Source: Astragalus membranaceus (taxonomy: Eukaryota > Streptophyta > Magnoliopsida > Fabales > Fabaceae). Taken from it: a DNA stretch of 64,000 nt. The DNA lies in NCBI GenBank assembly GCA_039519185.1, contig CM076850.1, forward strand, positions 85,852,270 to 85,916,269, written 5' to 3'. Shown here piece by piece: positions 45,118-56,093 of this stretch (the first letter of the stretch is position 1; every line of letters begins with the position of its first letter). A program made the translations under genes and the position numbers. Below the pieces are notes generated by a model. The model saw only the letters and a list, made by a program, of their open reading frames with translations. It ran no database searches and was not told the origin of the DNA.

Positions 45118-46290
45118 GGTGGAGTTTCTGTTATTGATTCTTTTACAACCTTCTGTGTATTTCTGGGGTCTTGAATTATGTTGGCTTTAGATAACACTGT
45201 GTAAGAAACAGGAGAGAGAGGCTTTCTAATCAATGGTGACTGAATTTCAATTCCCTTCTCTGCACTGTATGGAGTCTTCTTCAATGATTACCAGTAATTC
45301 TAGAGTTATGCTTTCCTGCATAAGTTGCCATTGACAATTAGCATTTAAATATGAGTTTAATTGGTATGCACCGGCAGTGTAAAAATTTTTTACACCGTCA
45401 ACCAATAACAAATCATGATCGGTCTGATTTTCAAGATTAACTGAATAAAAGTAAAATATCCTTATGATTAGTCAATTTCTGATTAGTTGACATTGTAAAA
45501 TATTTGTACATCGTTGGTGCATACAAATTAAATCATTTAAATATCCATTGACATGGAGGAACCTTGAAATAAAAATCTAAATACCTGAGGATTGAGTTGA
45601 ATGGCAAGTATTCTTGTTGTTAAGGATTGAGCCTTTTTGATTGGTAATGTTACTCTTTTTATTAGATTGCTGAATAAGAGTGGTTTGTCTTTGATCCTGA
45701 AGCATTGCTCCCCCAACAGAAAATTTTCTGGTATTTGGAAATCCCATTGAACATCTGGGAGCCTTTTTCACACTTTTAGTTGGGCTGGGTTTTGACCCAA
45801 AAAGTGTTTCATGCTCTGCCATCAGTTGTCCCTTTAGTTTCTTTTGATCCTAAAATTGATATCAAACAAAAAGAATTGAATTATAGATTAGGAATTGAAA
45901 AAAAATAAAATGTCTAGAAGAGAACTCCACACCATCTACTACATGATTTAGTTACAATAAGGTAATTAATGCATACCTTCTGCCTTTGCTTTTCATTCTC
46001 TTTCTCCTGCCTTAAGGTATTGTAATCTTCAAGCATAGAAAGCAGACGAGTCTAAAAGCATATCCATGAAACAAAAATGCATTATAAGATATGAGACGTA
46101 TCCTATGAGTTATTGATTTTGTGCCAAATGCTATACAATATTGGACATAATTTTCCAAGAGGTCTACCTCAGTAAAATTTCATAAAATATTCATAGATGT
46201 TTGTTAAAATACTTACTCCATCATACAAAAACTCGAGCCCTCTTTCTTTCCCCCATGCTATAACTTTGGCAATTATTGCCTCTACCATCC
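45118..46290 (-). pseudogene. captured MAP65 microtubule-associated protein, four exons
   Basis: Minus-strand exons: 46290-46217 (VEAIIAKVIAWGKERGLEFL), 46051-45977 (TRLLSMLEDYNTLRQEKENE), 45849-45585 (DQKKLKGQLMAEHETLFGSK then PSPTKS, RKFSVGGAML) and about 45283-45118 (SPLIRKPLSPVSYTVLSKAN). Introns have GT-AG ends and join in phase, for example LYDG-TRLLS. MAP65/PRC1 proteins crosslink antiparallel microtubules. This is the end of the spectrin-like region and the phosphorylated C-terminal tail (EQEALYGSKPSPSKS..., RK.S.GGAMLQ). The N-terminal dimerisation part is missing. It is the best-preserved captured gene in the window, about 170 codons. Confidence 0.75.
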
Positions 46291-46299
46291 CTGTTTCAA

Positions 46300-46730
46300 T
46301 AATGCACAAATTAAAATAATGGCGAAAATATGGACGAAGACCACAATTCAGACACCAAGTTAAACTACTCATGATGCATCTTACAGCTTTGCTAAACTAC
46401 TACACCAAGAATAATGCAGTTAACAATATACAAACAACCACATACAAATTGATTAGCTTACTTCAACATGCTACGTAGTAGGTGTCAACATTTACCATTT
46501 CTGATGCTTTTACAAGTCTTACTCTTCTTCTACTGATTCAAATCCCCCAAGTAAGAAATGGTCTCTCCCCTTAGGGTTTCGATTCCAAAATCTGTAATCA
46601 AATCTAAATCAAACATTAACAACTACTGATTCAAATCTAAATCTAAATCAAACATTAACAGAGAAACCTAAGAGAAGAAAATACACAAGCAAAAAAAACA
46701 GAAAAAGAAGGAATTAACGGTGATACCTTT
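46300..46730. other. intron-like DNA between MAP65 exons and the CACTA-D leader
   Basis: AT-rich, with several TCAAATCTAAATC repeats near 46600. A GT donor on minus (CATCAAAG|GTATCACC, 46727) could end the leader exon. No gene is recognised. Confidence 0.35.
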
Positions 46731-47332
46731 GATGAAACCTTGAAGAAGCACCACGCCTTGAAGAAATGAAAGGCACAAAGCCTTGAAGAAGCACGATTCG
46801 AGCTTCAGAGACGAGTTTGAAGGTGAGAGACGGTTTCAATGGTGAGAGGCGATTTCGAGGGTGAGAGGATGAGAGACGATTTTGAGAGTTAAAGATTTAG
46901 GGTTCGTGACGATTTCTTCAAAGCTTGAAAGACGATTTCTCTGTTTTAGGGTTAGGTGGTAGACGATTTTGCTGTGTGAGGGACATGACCTTTGAAGAGC
47001 AAGAAGAGAGGAGAGTGACTGAGAAAGAAGAGGCGCTGGTGGTGCTTTGAGAGAGACGCGTAGCTGGTTGAGAGAGAGTTGAATGCGATTTCTAGGGCTC
47101 CATGGTCTCATCAGAGAGTTGAAGAGACAGAGAAAGAGAGATTCTGGGGTTTTTTTTCAAGAAGGCGTGGACTGGAGTGACCGTCCGAGGTGAGGATGGT
47201 GGTAGTTGAGAGAAGGGCGGAGGTGAGGGAGGGGGCGGCGTAAGGGAGGTGGACGACGTGAGGGAGAGGGAGGGGGGTGGCCTGAGAGAGAGGGACGGGG
47301 ACTGCGTGAGAGAGGGACGACGTGAGGGAGAG
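46730..47332 (-). promoter_or_regulatory. pyrimidine-rich leader of CACTA-D (putative 5' UTR), split by CACTA-E
   Basis: On minus it is strongly CT-rich (CTCTCCCTCACGTCGTCC, CCACCCCCCTCCCTCTCC). It continues across CACTA-E at 63124-63170 and reaches the right subterminal array. It contains repeated CTTCTTCAAGG words at its inner end and faces the MAP65 exons in sense orientation. Confidence 0.42.
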
Positions 47333-47354
47333 CACTACAAGAATTTATGCGATT

Positions 47355-47600
47355 ACCGGCGGCCAAAATCCGCCGGTAATGACAAAATTCCGCCGGAAAT
47401 TGGGCATTACCGGCGGATTTTTTCCGCCGGAAAGGCGCCGGTAATTCACCCGCAGGTAACAGTTTCCGGCAGATAATCCGTCGATAGGTTCCGGCGGATT
47501 TGTGGTGGTTACCGGCGGAATATCCGCCGCTAACCGCCACAAATCCGCCGGTAAACTATTGCCGTTTAAATTCAAATTCCGCCGGTAATATATCATATCC
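47355..47600. repeat. left subterminal array of CACTA-E
   Basis: About fifteen copies of CCGGCGGA or its complement, often as palindromes such as ATTACCGGCGGA facing TCCGCCGGTAA. These are candidate binding sites for the element's own TNPA-like protein. Confidence 0.8.
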
Positions 47601-48849
47601 GCCGGTAATTACTTTTATTATATTAAAAAAAAAACGTTTTAAATTCGTTTATTTTAAAAAAATAATTGTATTATTTGTTAATTAAAATATTTTTTTAATT
47701 CATATTAAAACAGTTTATAATTCGTTTATTTAAAAAAATAGTATTATTATTATTCGTGTAACATCCTCAAAATAATTAGTAGAATATTTGGGTGTTAACC
47801 CAATTAAATTAATTTAATACTTGACTGGTAAATTTATTGAGTGCAAAAATTATTTATTGGTTATCATCGGATCGTTAACCGGATAATACGGGTCAAAGAA
47901 GTTTTGTATTCGAAATAAGAGATTTAGATCAATATGGTAATTGGACCACGTTACCGCGTATATATTAATAAATATATATGTATGCGTATATGTGTGTGTT
48001 TGTGAGTGAAAGAAATAAAAGAAAAGAAAGAAAGAAGGCAGCGAGAGACAGAGAAGAGAAACAGAGAGAAAAGAGAGGAAAAAGAAAAGAAGAGAAAAGA
48101 AAGGGTAAGGAGGAAGAAGAGGAAAAATGGAAGATTTAGGCTCATCAAAACGACTTCCTTCCAACACGAAAAACGTTCAGCGTTACTCCCTCTTCGATTT
48201 GGTACCAACATCATCATCATCAACTCACTCTACACAAAACCACCATTTTCGAAATTAAAAGGAAAAGGAGAGGTCTTGGAGCTATCTTCTTCAATAAAGC
48301 GGTTTGAAGGTTAAGGGAGTTCAAATGGAGGCTTGGGTACTAGCTTGGAGTGAAAGAATCAAGGTTTGATCGGGTGAGATTTGAAAATCAAGATTTGAGG
48401 TTATGTGTGAATAGTGAATTGGAGCTTGAAGACAATGAATAGTAATTTCATGGAGGTTTTGTGATTGATTGTAGGTTCGAAGGTTGGGAGCGGATTCGAT
48501 TGTCGTCGGAGCGTAAAGTTTATACGGGGAACGATCGTGTGGTTATGTCGGAAAAGCGATTTCGTGGAAAGTCTCGGCTATTTGTGATTTTCATCACAAT
48601 CGGTGAGTTTTACTCACGTTTAGGTTTTTGAATTTAATAAACATAAATTGTGAAATGTGTTTCGGTTTGATTCGTGTCGAAAACGTATTTTGTACGAAAA
48701 TCACGTTTTAGGTCCAATCGGTTTTTGGATTGTTTGATTGATGATCATTGTTGTTTGAATATGTTTTTGGACTGCTTTTATGTTGGGACTGGACTGGAAC
48801 AGGTATCGGAATTGGTCGGAACGACAAAAAATGCGAAAACGGGATAAAA

Positions 48850-48963
48850 GCGCACGACCCGTGCGTCCCAGGCGCACGGACCGTGCGTGTCATTCGGTTT
48901 CTGTTTTCAAAAATGCATTACAGGGCGCACGACCCGTGTGTATGGGCGCACGAACCGTGCGCT
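48850..48963 (+). repeat. four GCACGxxCCGTGC palindromes in the LTR
   Basis: GCGCACGACCCGTGCG, GCGCACGGACCGTGCG, GCGCACGACCCGTGTG and GCGCACGAACCGTGCG, in two pairs about 65 bp apart. Also present in LTR2 (about 54720-54835). Confidence 0.75.
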
Positions 48964-49449
48964 GTGTTCTGTCCAAATTTTCCAAACTTGCCCGAAACGA
49001 TCCCGATCGATTCCAATCCTCTTTTAATCCTTTCCTAACCCTTCTATAATGATATTAGGCTTATAATGCCACGATTTTGGGTATGTTTCAAAAGTGTTTT
49101 TTAAAATACTTTCGAAGTTGAAATTGTCTCGAAAAACCGAATAATAGTATACGTGTGCGGATATGTTTTATTGATAACTTTTGATCCGGGAACCCGATTG
49201 AGGTGTTCTAAGATGCGTTTGAAAGCTTATTCAGAGGCCTAACTGGATATTCTATTTTTAAGGTAAAACTGAATGTTATAGTATTGGTATGAATGTAAAC
49301 GGACCTTGAGTTCATATGATTGTAGATATATGTTTATACATATATTGAGTTGTGTGACGACCCATTGTTCGACATACTAGGCGGGGCAGTCATGCTCCCC
49401 AACCTAGGCTCCGTGCCAATAGGAGAATGTACTATTGGTAAGGGTGTTC

Positions 49450-49645
49450 ACCGGGTATATAGCACTGGATTGCAGTCGGTGTTATGTCATGAGTTTGTTG
49501 TACGTACACCGGGGTTTAGCACTTTATTGCAGTCGGTGTCGTACTGTGCGATACACCGGGGTTTAGCACTTTATTGCAGTCGGTGCCGCACTTTGTTTGT
49601 TCACGTTCACCGGGGTTAGCACTTTATTGCAGTCGGTGTCGTGTT
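49450..49645 (+). repeat. LTR minisatellite with CACCGGGG...GCAGTCGGTG units
   Basis: Four units of about 45-58 bp share CACCGGGGTTTAGCACTTTA and TTGCAGTCGGTG. The spacers between units vary. The same array lies in LTR2 at about 55306-55500. Confidence 0.75.
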
Positions 49646-50095
49646 GATTTTAAAAAGGATTATTAATTGAACCAAGAGAGTTAGTAGGGGTCTCGGTAGA
49701 ACTCACTGAGATTGTATCTCACTGTTTAAATGTTGTTGTTTTACAGAGACACGGGGACAGCGGAAATCCAAGAGGCACGAGTAGGTTGAGCTCGGACTGG
49801 TTGCTGATAGCCCAGCTTTATGTTTAAGCTTATTTCCCTTTTGTTGTCTGTATACTAAAACATTATGTATTTAGCGTATATCTTTCTTCCGCTTTCTTGT
49901 ATGATACTGAATACTATAGATGCTGATGGTATATGGTCTGAGAACCATATTGTCTTGTTGTAAATAAGACTGTTTGGGTTATATTCAGCGAAAAATTTAT
50001 AGTGATATTCAGTGTCTAAGCAGGAAATATATCTCTGATGTGTTACTAATGTGCACTTGGGTATTTTTAGTCAATAGAAATACCGGGGTGTTACA

Positions 50096-50110
50096 GTTGG
50101 TATCAGAGAA
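50096..50110 (+). other. primer-binding site of the Tekay element
   Basis: GTTGGTATCAGAG directly after LTR1, complementary to initiator tRNA-Met. A second copy (GTTGGTATCAGAGCAG) lies after LTR2 at 55955. Confidence 0.8.
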
Positions 50111-50243
50111 GTTCGGCCTAGTCGGACTTAGTTTAGGGTTGAGTCGATTCCTTGTTTGTCCTGGTTGTGATTACACTTGTGATGCTAAGAGACATTGAGC
50201 CTGATCAACTTAATACTTAGTGCATCATAACCGGAATTATGGT

Positions 50244-52480
50244 AGGATGATCAAGACGCAGTCCTCGACCAAGACCGGAGTCTCCAACCGATGCATCCTC
50301 AGGAAAGGTGGCATGACGGTGGAAGAATACACCGCTAAGTTCGAGAAGTTGTCTCAGTTTTACCGAATGGTAAGGTATGTTTCGAACGAGGAATGGAAGA
50401 TGTAGAAGTATAAGAGGGGCCTTCGTGCTTTTATGACTTATGGTCTCAGTTCTTATACTATTACCAATTTTGTTGCCTAGGTGCAATCAGCCTATGTCGC
50501 CGAGGATGATCTCATAGGAAGTATGGGAAAGGAAAGAAGGTAGTTGAATTATCAACTCCGAATGCAAAGTCCTAAGATAATTTCATCAAAGGAAAAGAAG
50601 ATGCAATTCTTTGATTCTTCAAAGGTCAGAAGATGTTCTAACTGTGGAAAGCCTCACAGCGGTGATTGCAAGCGAAGATCTAATCGGTGCTATTATAGAA
50701 ATGTAGAGGGTCACTATGGTAAAGAGTGCCCTGTAAGGAAGAGTTCCAAGGAGTTACAAGCAGCTCTAAGGCAAGGACGAGTCAACATTCTGGATGTTTA
50801 GACAGTTACAACTGCAGACAATCTGCTGAAGGGTATGAGATCAGTTTTCAATAACTCCGTTAGTATATTACACGATTCGGGTGCAACCCATTGTATAATA
50901 GCTCAATCGTGAGTAGATCGGTTGGGATTAACCTTATCTTCGCTATCCGAGCTGATAACCATCTTAACTGCTGCTAAGGGTTGTGTCCAGACCTAATCTT
51001 TGTATAGAATTGTCTACTTGTCGTAGGAGGCAGAAATTTCGTTGTAGAATTTATTGTTTGCCTACGAGAAGTGAGGACACCATTTTGGGTATGAATTGGA
51101 TGACTACAAATCATGTTGCCTTCGACTGTGTTAATCACTATCAGCTTCGCTTCAGAATCAAGTGAATTGTCTAGGACAAATTCTGAAGCGGTTACCTAGT
51201 TCACCTAAGACGGTCAATCTTCATTCCAAGGTGCGGAAGCACATGTTAGTATGTTATCTGCATCCACTGAAACTAGTTTAGATTTGGCGAACATTCAGGT
51301 TGTGAATAACTTTCTAGATGTTTTCACGATGAAGTTTCTTATGAACCTCCAGAGCGAGAGGTAGAGTTTACTGTAGAATTGGTTCCTGGCACGGGATCAA
51401 TATCTATTGTTTCTTCTTGAATGTTTCTTTCGAATTAAAGGAAATGGAGTCTCAACTTGAAGAGTCGATGTTAAAGAAATTCATTCGACCGAGTGCTTCG
51501 CTAAGGAGTGCTCTGGTGTGGTTAGTCGAAAGGAAAAATAGAAGCTGGGTTGAATTGGGAGCGACCGACCTCAGTCACAGAGATCAGAAGTTTTTGGGTC
51601 TAGCCGGTTACTATAAGAGATTTGTTCAAGGGTTCTCACAGTTAGTTTTCCACTTACTCGGTTAACTCGTTAGGGTCATCCGTTTAAGTGGGATGCCGAT
51701 TGTGAAGAATGTTTTCAAGAGTTGAAGATTTTGACTTCTGCTCCAATCCTGATTCTTCTGGATCCGTCATTGGAATTTCAAATTTTCGATGACGCTTCAG
51801 GGAAGGGTTTAGGATGTGTTCTCATGTAGAATCAACAGGTGGTAGCTTGTGCATCCAGGCAATTGAAGACTCGTGAAGGGAATTATCCGACTCATAATTT
51901 GGGAGTTGGCAGCTATTGTGTACGCACTGAAGATTTGGAGACGTTACCTGTATGGGTATCGTTTCGATGCCTTTAGTGATCACAAGAGTTTAAAGTATCT
52001 GTTTGATCAGAAAGAACTGAATAGCTGGCAGAGAAGTGTGTTGAGTTTCTGGAGGATTATAAATCCGTGTTGATGTAGCATTCAAGAGAGGCCAGTGTTG
52101 TAACTGATGCACTGAGTAGGAAATCCATCCACATGGCCGAGTTTATGATGCATGAGATGGAATTATCAGAGTCTTTTAGAGACTTAAATCTGAATTCAAG
52201 ATCAAGGAGGAACCGATTAGTGTTGAGCCATTTGAGGATCTCTAGTTGCCTAAGGGATTCTATACGCTTAGCACAAGAAGTTGATGAGAAGCTACAGTCA
52301 CAAAAGGTATTTTCAGATTTTACCATGAATAGTGATGGAGTCAGTTGTTTCAACGGTAGAATCTGTGCACCCGATGATGAGAACAGTAGAAGGCAAGTGT
52401 TAGAGGAAGCACACCGAAGTGTATATTCTGTACACCCTGGATCCACCACGATGTACAGAGATATAAAGCAGATGTATTAG
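50244..52480 (+). pseudogene. degenerate Tekay gag-pol with deleted catalytic cores
   Basis: In order: a gag piece (TVEEYTAKFEKLSQFYRMVR) at about 50310-50400; a CCHC zinc knuckle (RCSNCGKPHSGDCKRR) at 50633; a protease motif LHDSGATHC at 50869; the start of reverse transcriptase (KKFIRPSASLRSA) at 51475; the thumb-side LGLAGYYKRFVQGFS at 51596; RNase H pieces (LEFQIFDDASGKGLG, AFSDHKSLKYLF) at 51770-52010; and the integrase zinc-binding region (HPGSTTMYRDIKQMY) to 52478. The YxDD core and the integrase DDE core are missing, and stops are numerous. It cannot encode active proteins. Confidence 0.78.
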
Positions 52481-53615
52481 TGGCAAGATATTAGTTTGTT
52501 AATCTCTTCTTTGTGAAGGTTAACAATGAGATTGTATTATGAGATGCCGTTTGACAGGTCAAACGTGAATACGAATATGGAAGTAAGGTAACTGCTGGAT
52601 GTTTTTCACGTTGCGAATAACCATCAAGGGATTAATTGAGGGATCTTCTTGCAAGAGTTTGAAATGTCAGAAGTGAAGCTTGGCGTGCGGTATGGTAGTT
52701 TTGAAAAATCGTTTTGTGAAAACCCGCATGCTAAAGTTAATTTTTAGAACGAAACAAGAGGCTAATAGGATATGATTGAGGAGGAAAATCCTAGGAGGAT
52801 TACTTAGGTTGGGGGGAAGCTCTCAACGCTATTGGCTAATTTGGAAAAGAATTGGGTGCGTCCTAGATAAATATGTTGTGAGGAAAGTTATAATAAAGGA
52901 AGAAGGGTTCTGAGTTCTGTTTGATAGTTGTTTTGAGAACAACTGAGGTGATTTTCATTGCTTTCGAAATTAATTGATGTTCCCACGGTTTATTTCTACG
53001 TTTAAGGTCAAAGCTTATTGTAAAATCATCATTTCATCTTTTTGAAAAGTGTTGTCTCGAAATCTTGGGGGCGAGTCAAGAAGTTTCACAGATGACTTCC
53101 CGTCACATTTTTCAATGTGTACGGGAACTGTTATGGATTTTAGAAGAGTTGTTGAGAACGTGTTTACACCCTTAGAGGAAAGCGTGTTTGTTCTTATCTC
53201 GATCGAGGAGTACCGTTATGTGAACCTCATTTTTTCAACCTGTATTTCTATCAAGTGTCTTGTATTAGACCCTTTGATTTAGATTAATCAAAGTTGGGGA
53301 GCAAGTGAGGATAGTTGGAATGAAGCTTCGGAAGTGTTTTCGAACGCGGTGCCGAGCCTATTTAGGCGAAAGATGAGTTTCTCGTGTTGATTCGTAACAA
53401 GAGAGTCGGACTATAATCTTAGAGGCGTTCTAAGGTAGTAGTGGAACGTACTTAGAGATTGACGTGTTAACTTGAGAAGATTTTCTACACTCATTTCGTT
53501 AATTCAAGAGTGTGCTCCAGCAACTTAAGACCTTTCTGAGAATGTCGATTCTCGGTTAGTCGGATGAAAGACTTAACGAAATTTTGAGGACAAAATTCTT
53601 TCAAGTTGGGGAGAA
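52481..53615 (+). other. Tekay 3' interior without recognised domain
   Basis: About 1.1 kb between the integrase zinc-binding remnant and LTR2. No integrase core or chromodomain is recognisable. The last bases give the purine tract. Confidence 0.5.
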
Positions 53616-55954
53616 TGTAACATCCTCAAAATAATTAGTAGAATTATTTGGGTGTTAACCCAATTAAATTAATTTAATACTTGACTGGTAAATTTATTGA
53701 GTGCAAAAATTATTTATTGGTTGTCATCGGATCGTTAACCGGATAATACGGGTCAAGGAAGTTTTGAATTCGAAATAAGAGATTTAGATCAATATGGTAA
53801 TTGGACCATGTTACCGCGTATATATTAATAAATATATATGTATGCGTATATGTGTGTGTTTGTGAATGAAAGAAATAAAAGAAAAGAAAGAAGGCAGCGA
53901 GAGACAGAGAAGAGAAACAGAGAGAAAAGAGAGGAAAAAGAAAAGAAGAGAAAAGAAAGGGTAAGGAGGAAGAAGAGGAAAAATGGAAGATTTAGGCTCA
54001 TCAAAACGACTTCCTTCCAACACGAAAAACGTTCAGCGTTACTCCCTCTTCGATTTGGTACCAACATCATCATCATCAACTCACTCTATACAAAACTACC
54101 ATTTTCGAAATTGAAAGGAAAGGGAGAGGTCTTGGAGCTATCTTCTTCAATAAAGCGGTTTAAAGGTTAAGGGAGTTCAAATGGAGGCTTGGGTACTAGC
54201 TTGGAGTGAAAGAATCAAGGTTTGATTGGGTGAGATTTGAAAATCAAGATTTGAGGTTATGTGTGAATAGTGAATTGGAGCTTGAAGACAATGAATAGTA
54301 ATTTCATGGAGGTTTTGTGATTGATTGTAGGTTCGAAGGTTGGGAGCGGATTCGATTGTCGTCGGAGCATAAAGTTTATACGGGGAACGTTCGTGTGGTT
54401 ATGTCGGAAAAGCGATTTCGTGGAAAGTCTCGGCTATTTGTGATTTTCATCACAATTGATGAGTTTTACTCACGTTTAGGTTTTTGAATTTAATAAACAT
54501 AAATTGTGAAATGTGTTTCGGTTTGATTCGTGTCGAAAACGTATTTTGTACGAAAATCACGTTTTAGGTCCAATCGGTTTTTGGATTGTTTGATTGATGA
54601 ACATTGTTGTTTGAATATGTTTTTGGACTGCTTTTATGTTGGGACTGGACTGGAACAGGTATCGGAATTGGTCGGAACGACAAAAAATGCGAAGACGGGA
54701 TAAAATACAATGCTGTCAAAAGCGCACGACCCGTGCGTCCCAGGCGCACGGACCGTGCGTGTCATTCGGTTTCTGTTTTCAAAAATGCATTACAGGGCGC
54801 ACGACCCGTGTGTATGGGCGCACGAACCGTGCGCTGTGTTCTGTCCAAATTTTCCAAACTTGCCCGAAACGATCCCGATCGATTCCAATCCTCTTTTAAT
54901 CCTTTCCTAACCCTTAGGCTTATAATGCCATGATTTTGGGTATGTTTCAAAAGTGTTTTATAAAATACTTTCGAAGTTGAAATTGTCTCGAAAAACCGAA
55001 TAATAGTATACGTGTGCGGATATGTTTTATTGATAACTTTTGATCCGGGAACCCGATTGAGGTGTTCTAAGATGCGTTTGAAAGCTTATTCAGAGGCCTA
55101 ACTGGATATTCTATTTTTAAGGTAAAACTGAATGTTATAGTATTGGTATGAATGTAAACGGACCTTGAGTTCATATGATTGTAGATATATGTTTATACAT
55201 ATATTGAGTTGTGTGACGACCCATTGTTCGACATACTAGGCGGGGCAGTCATGCTCCCCAACCTAGGCTCCGTGCCAATAGGAGAATGTACTATTGGTAA
55301 GGGGGTTCACCGGGTATATAGCACTGGATTGTAGTCGGTGTTATGTCATGAGTTTGTTGTACGTACACCGGGGTTTAGCACTTTATTGCAGTCAGTGTCG
55401 TACTGTGCGATACACCGAGGTTTAGCACTTTATTGCAGTCGGTGCCGCACTTTGTTTGTTCACGTTCACCGGGGTTAGCACTTTATTGCAGTCGGTGTCG
55501 TGTTGATTTTAAAAAGGATTATTAATTGAACCAAGAGAGTTAGTAGGGGTCTCGGTAGAACTCACTGAGATTGTATCTCACTGTTTAAATGTTGTTGTTT
55601 TACAGAGACACAGGGACAGCGGAAATCCAAGAGGCACGAGTAGGTTGAGCTCGGACTGGTTGCTGATAGCCCAGCTTTATGTTTAAACTTATTTCCCTTT
55701 TGTTGTCTGTATACTAAAACATTATGTATTTAGCGTATATCTTTCTTCCGCTTTCTTGTATGATACTGAATACTATAGATGCTGATGGTATATGGTCTGA
55801 GAACCATATTGTCTTGTTGTAAATAAGACTGTTTGGGTTATATTCAGCGAAAAATTTATAGTGATATTCAGTGTCTAAGCAGGAAATATATCTCTGATGT
55901 GTTACTAATGTGCACTTGGGTATTTTTAGTCAATAGAAATACCGGGGTGTTACA
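53616..55954 (+). repeat. 3' LTR of the Tekay element
   Basis: The same length as LTR1 only because indels compensate: LTR2 has about 15 extra bases at 54707-54721 and lacks about 13 bases near 54915. Otherwise differences are sparse, so insertion is not ancient. Confidence 0.85.
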
Positions 55955-56093
55955 GTTGGTATCAGAGCAGTTCGGCCTAGTCAGACTTAGTTTAGGGTTG
56001 AGTCGATTCCTTGTTTGTCCTGGTTGTGATTACACTTGTGATGCTAAGAGACATTGAGCCTGATCAACTTAATACTTAGTGCATCATAACCGG

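Larger units (their letters stand above)
47757..50095 (+). repeat. 5' LTR of the Tekay element
   Basis: The LTR holds a TATA-rich stretch (TATATATTAATAAATATATA at 47959) and a purine tract of GAAAGAAAGAAGG type at 48010-48120. Four GCACGRNCCGTGC palindromes lie at 48850-48963, and four to five units ending ATTGCAGTCGGTG at 49450-49640. Confidence 0.85.
47757..56093 (+). mobile_element. Tekay-type gypsy (chromovirus) retrotransposon, degenerate, with duplicated 5' interior after LTR2
   Basis: LTRs 47757-50095 and 53616-55954, both 2339 bp, start TGTAACATCCTC and end CGGGGTGTTACA. The primer site TTGGTATCAGAG (initiator tRNA-Met type) follows LTR1 and the purine tract AAGTTGGGGAGA precedes LTR2. 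The 3.5-kb interior carries gag, zinc knuckle, protease and pieces of pol on plus. After LTR2, 55955-56093 repeats the first 139 bp of the interior (compare 50096-50234) and then stops abruptly in TNPA coding sequence. No target duplication is found, so a deletion or recombination accompanied it. Confidence 0.85.

Noticed and set aside
48006..48314. Lys/Glu/Arg-rich frames in the Tekay LTRs (also 53838-54170)
   Set aside because: They arise from the GAAAGAAAG purine tract, present in both LTRs; no evidence of translation.
56044..56093. Natural C-terminus of the TNPA-like protein
   Set aside because: The frame stays open until 56044, but this part is antisense retrotransposon sequence, so it is read-through across a junction.
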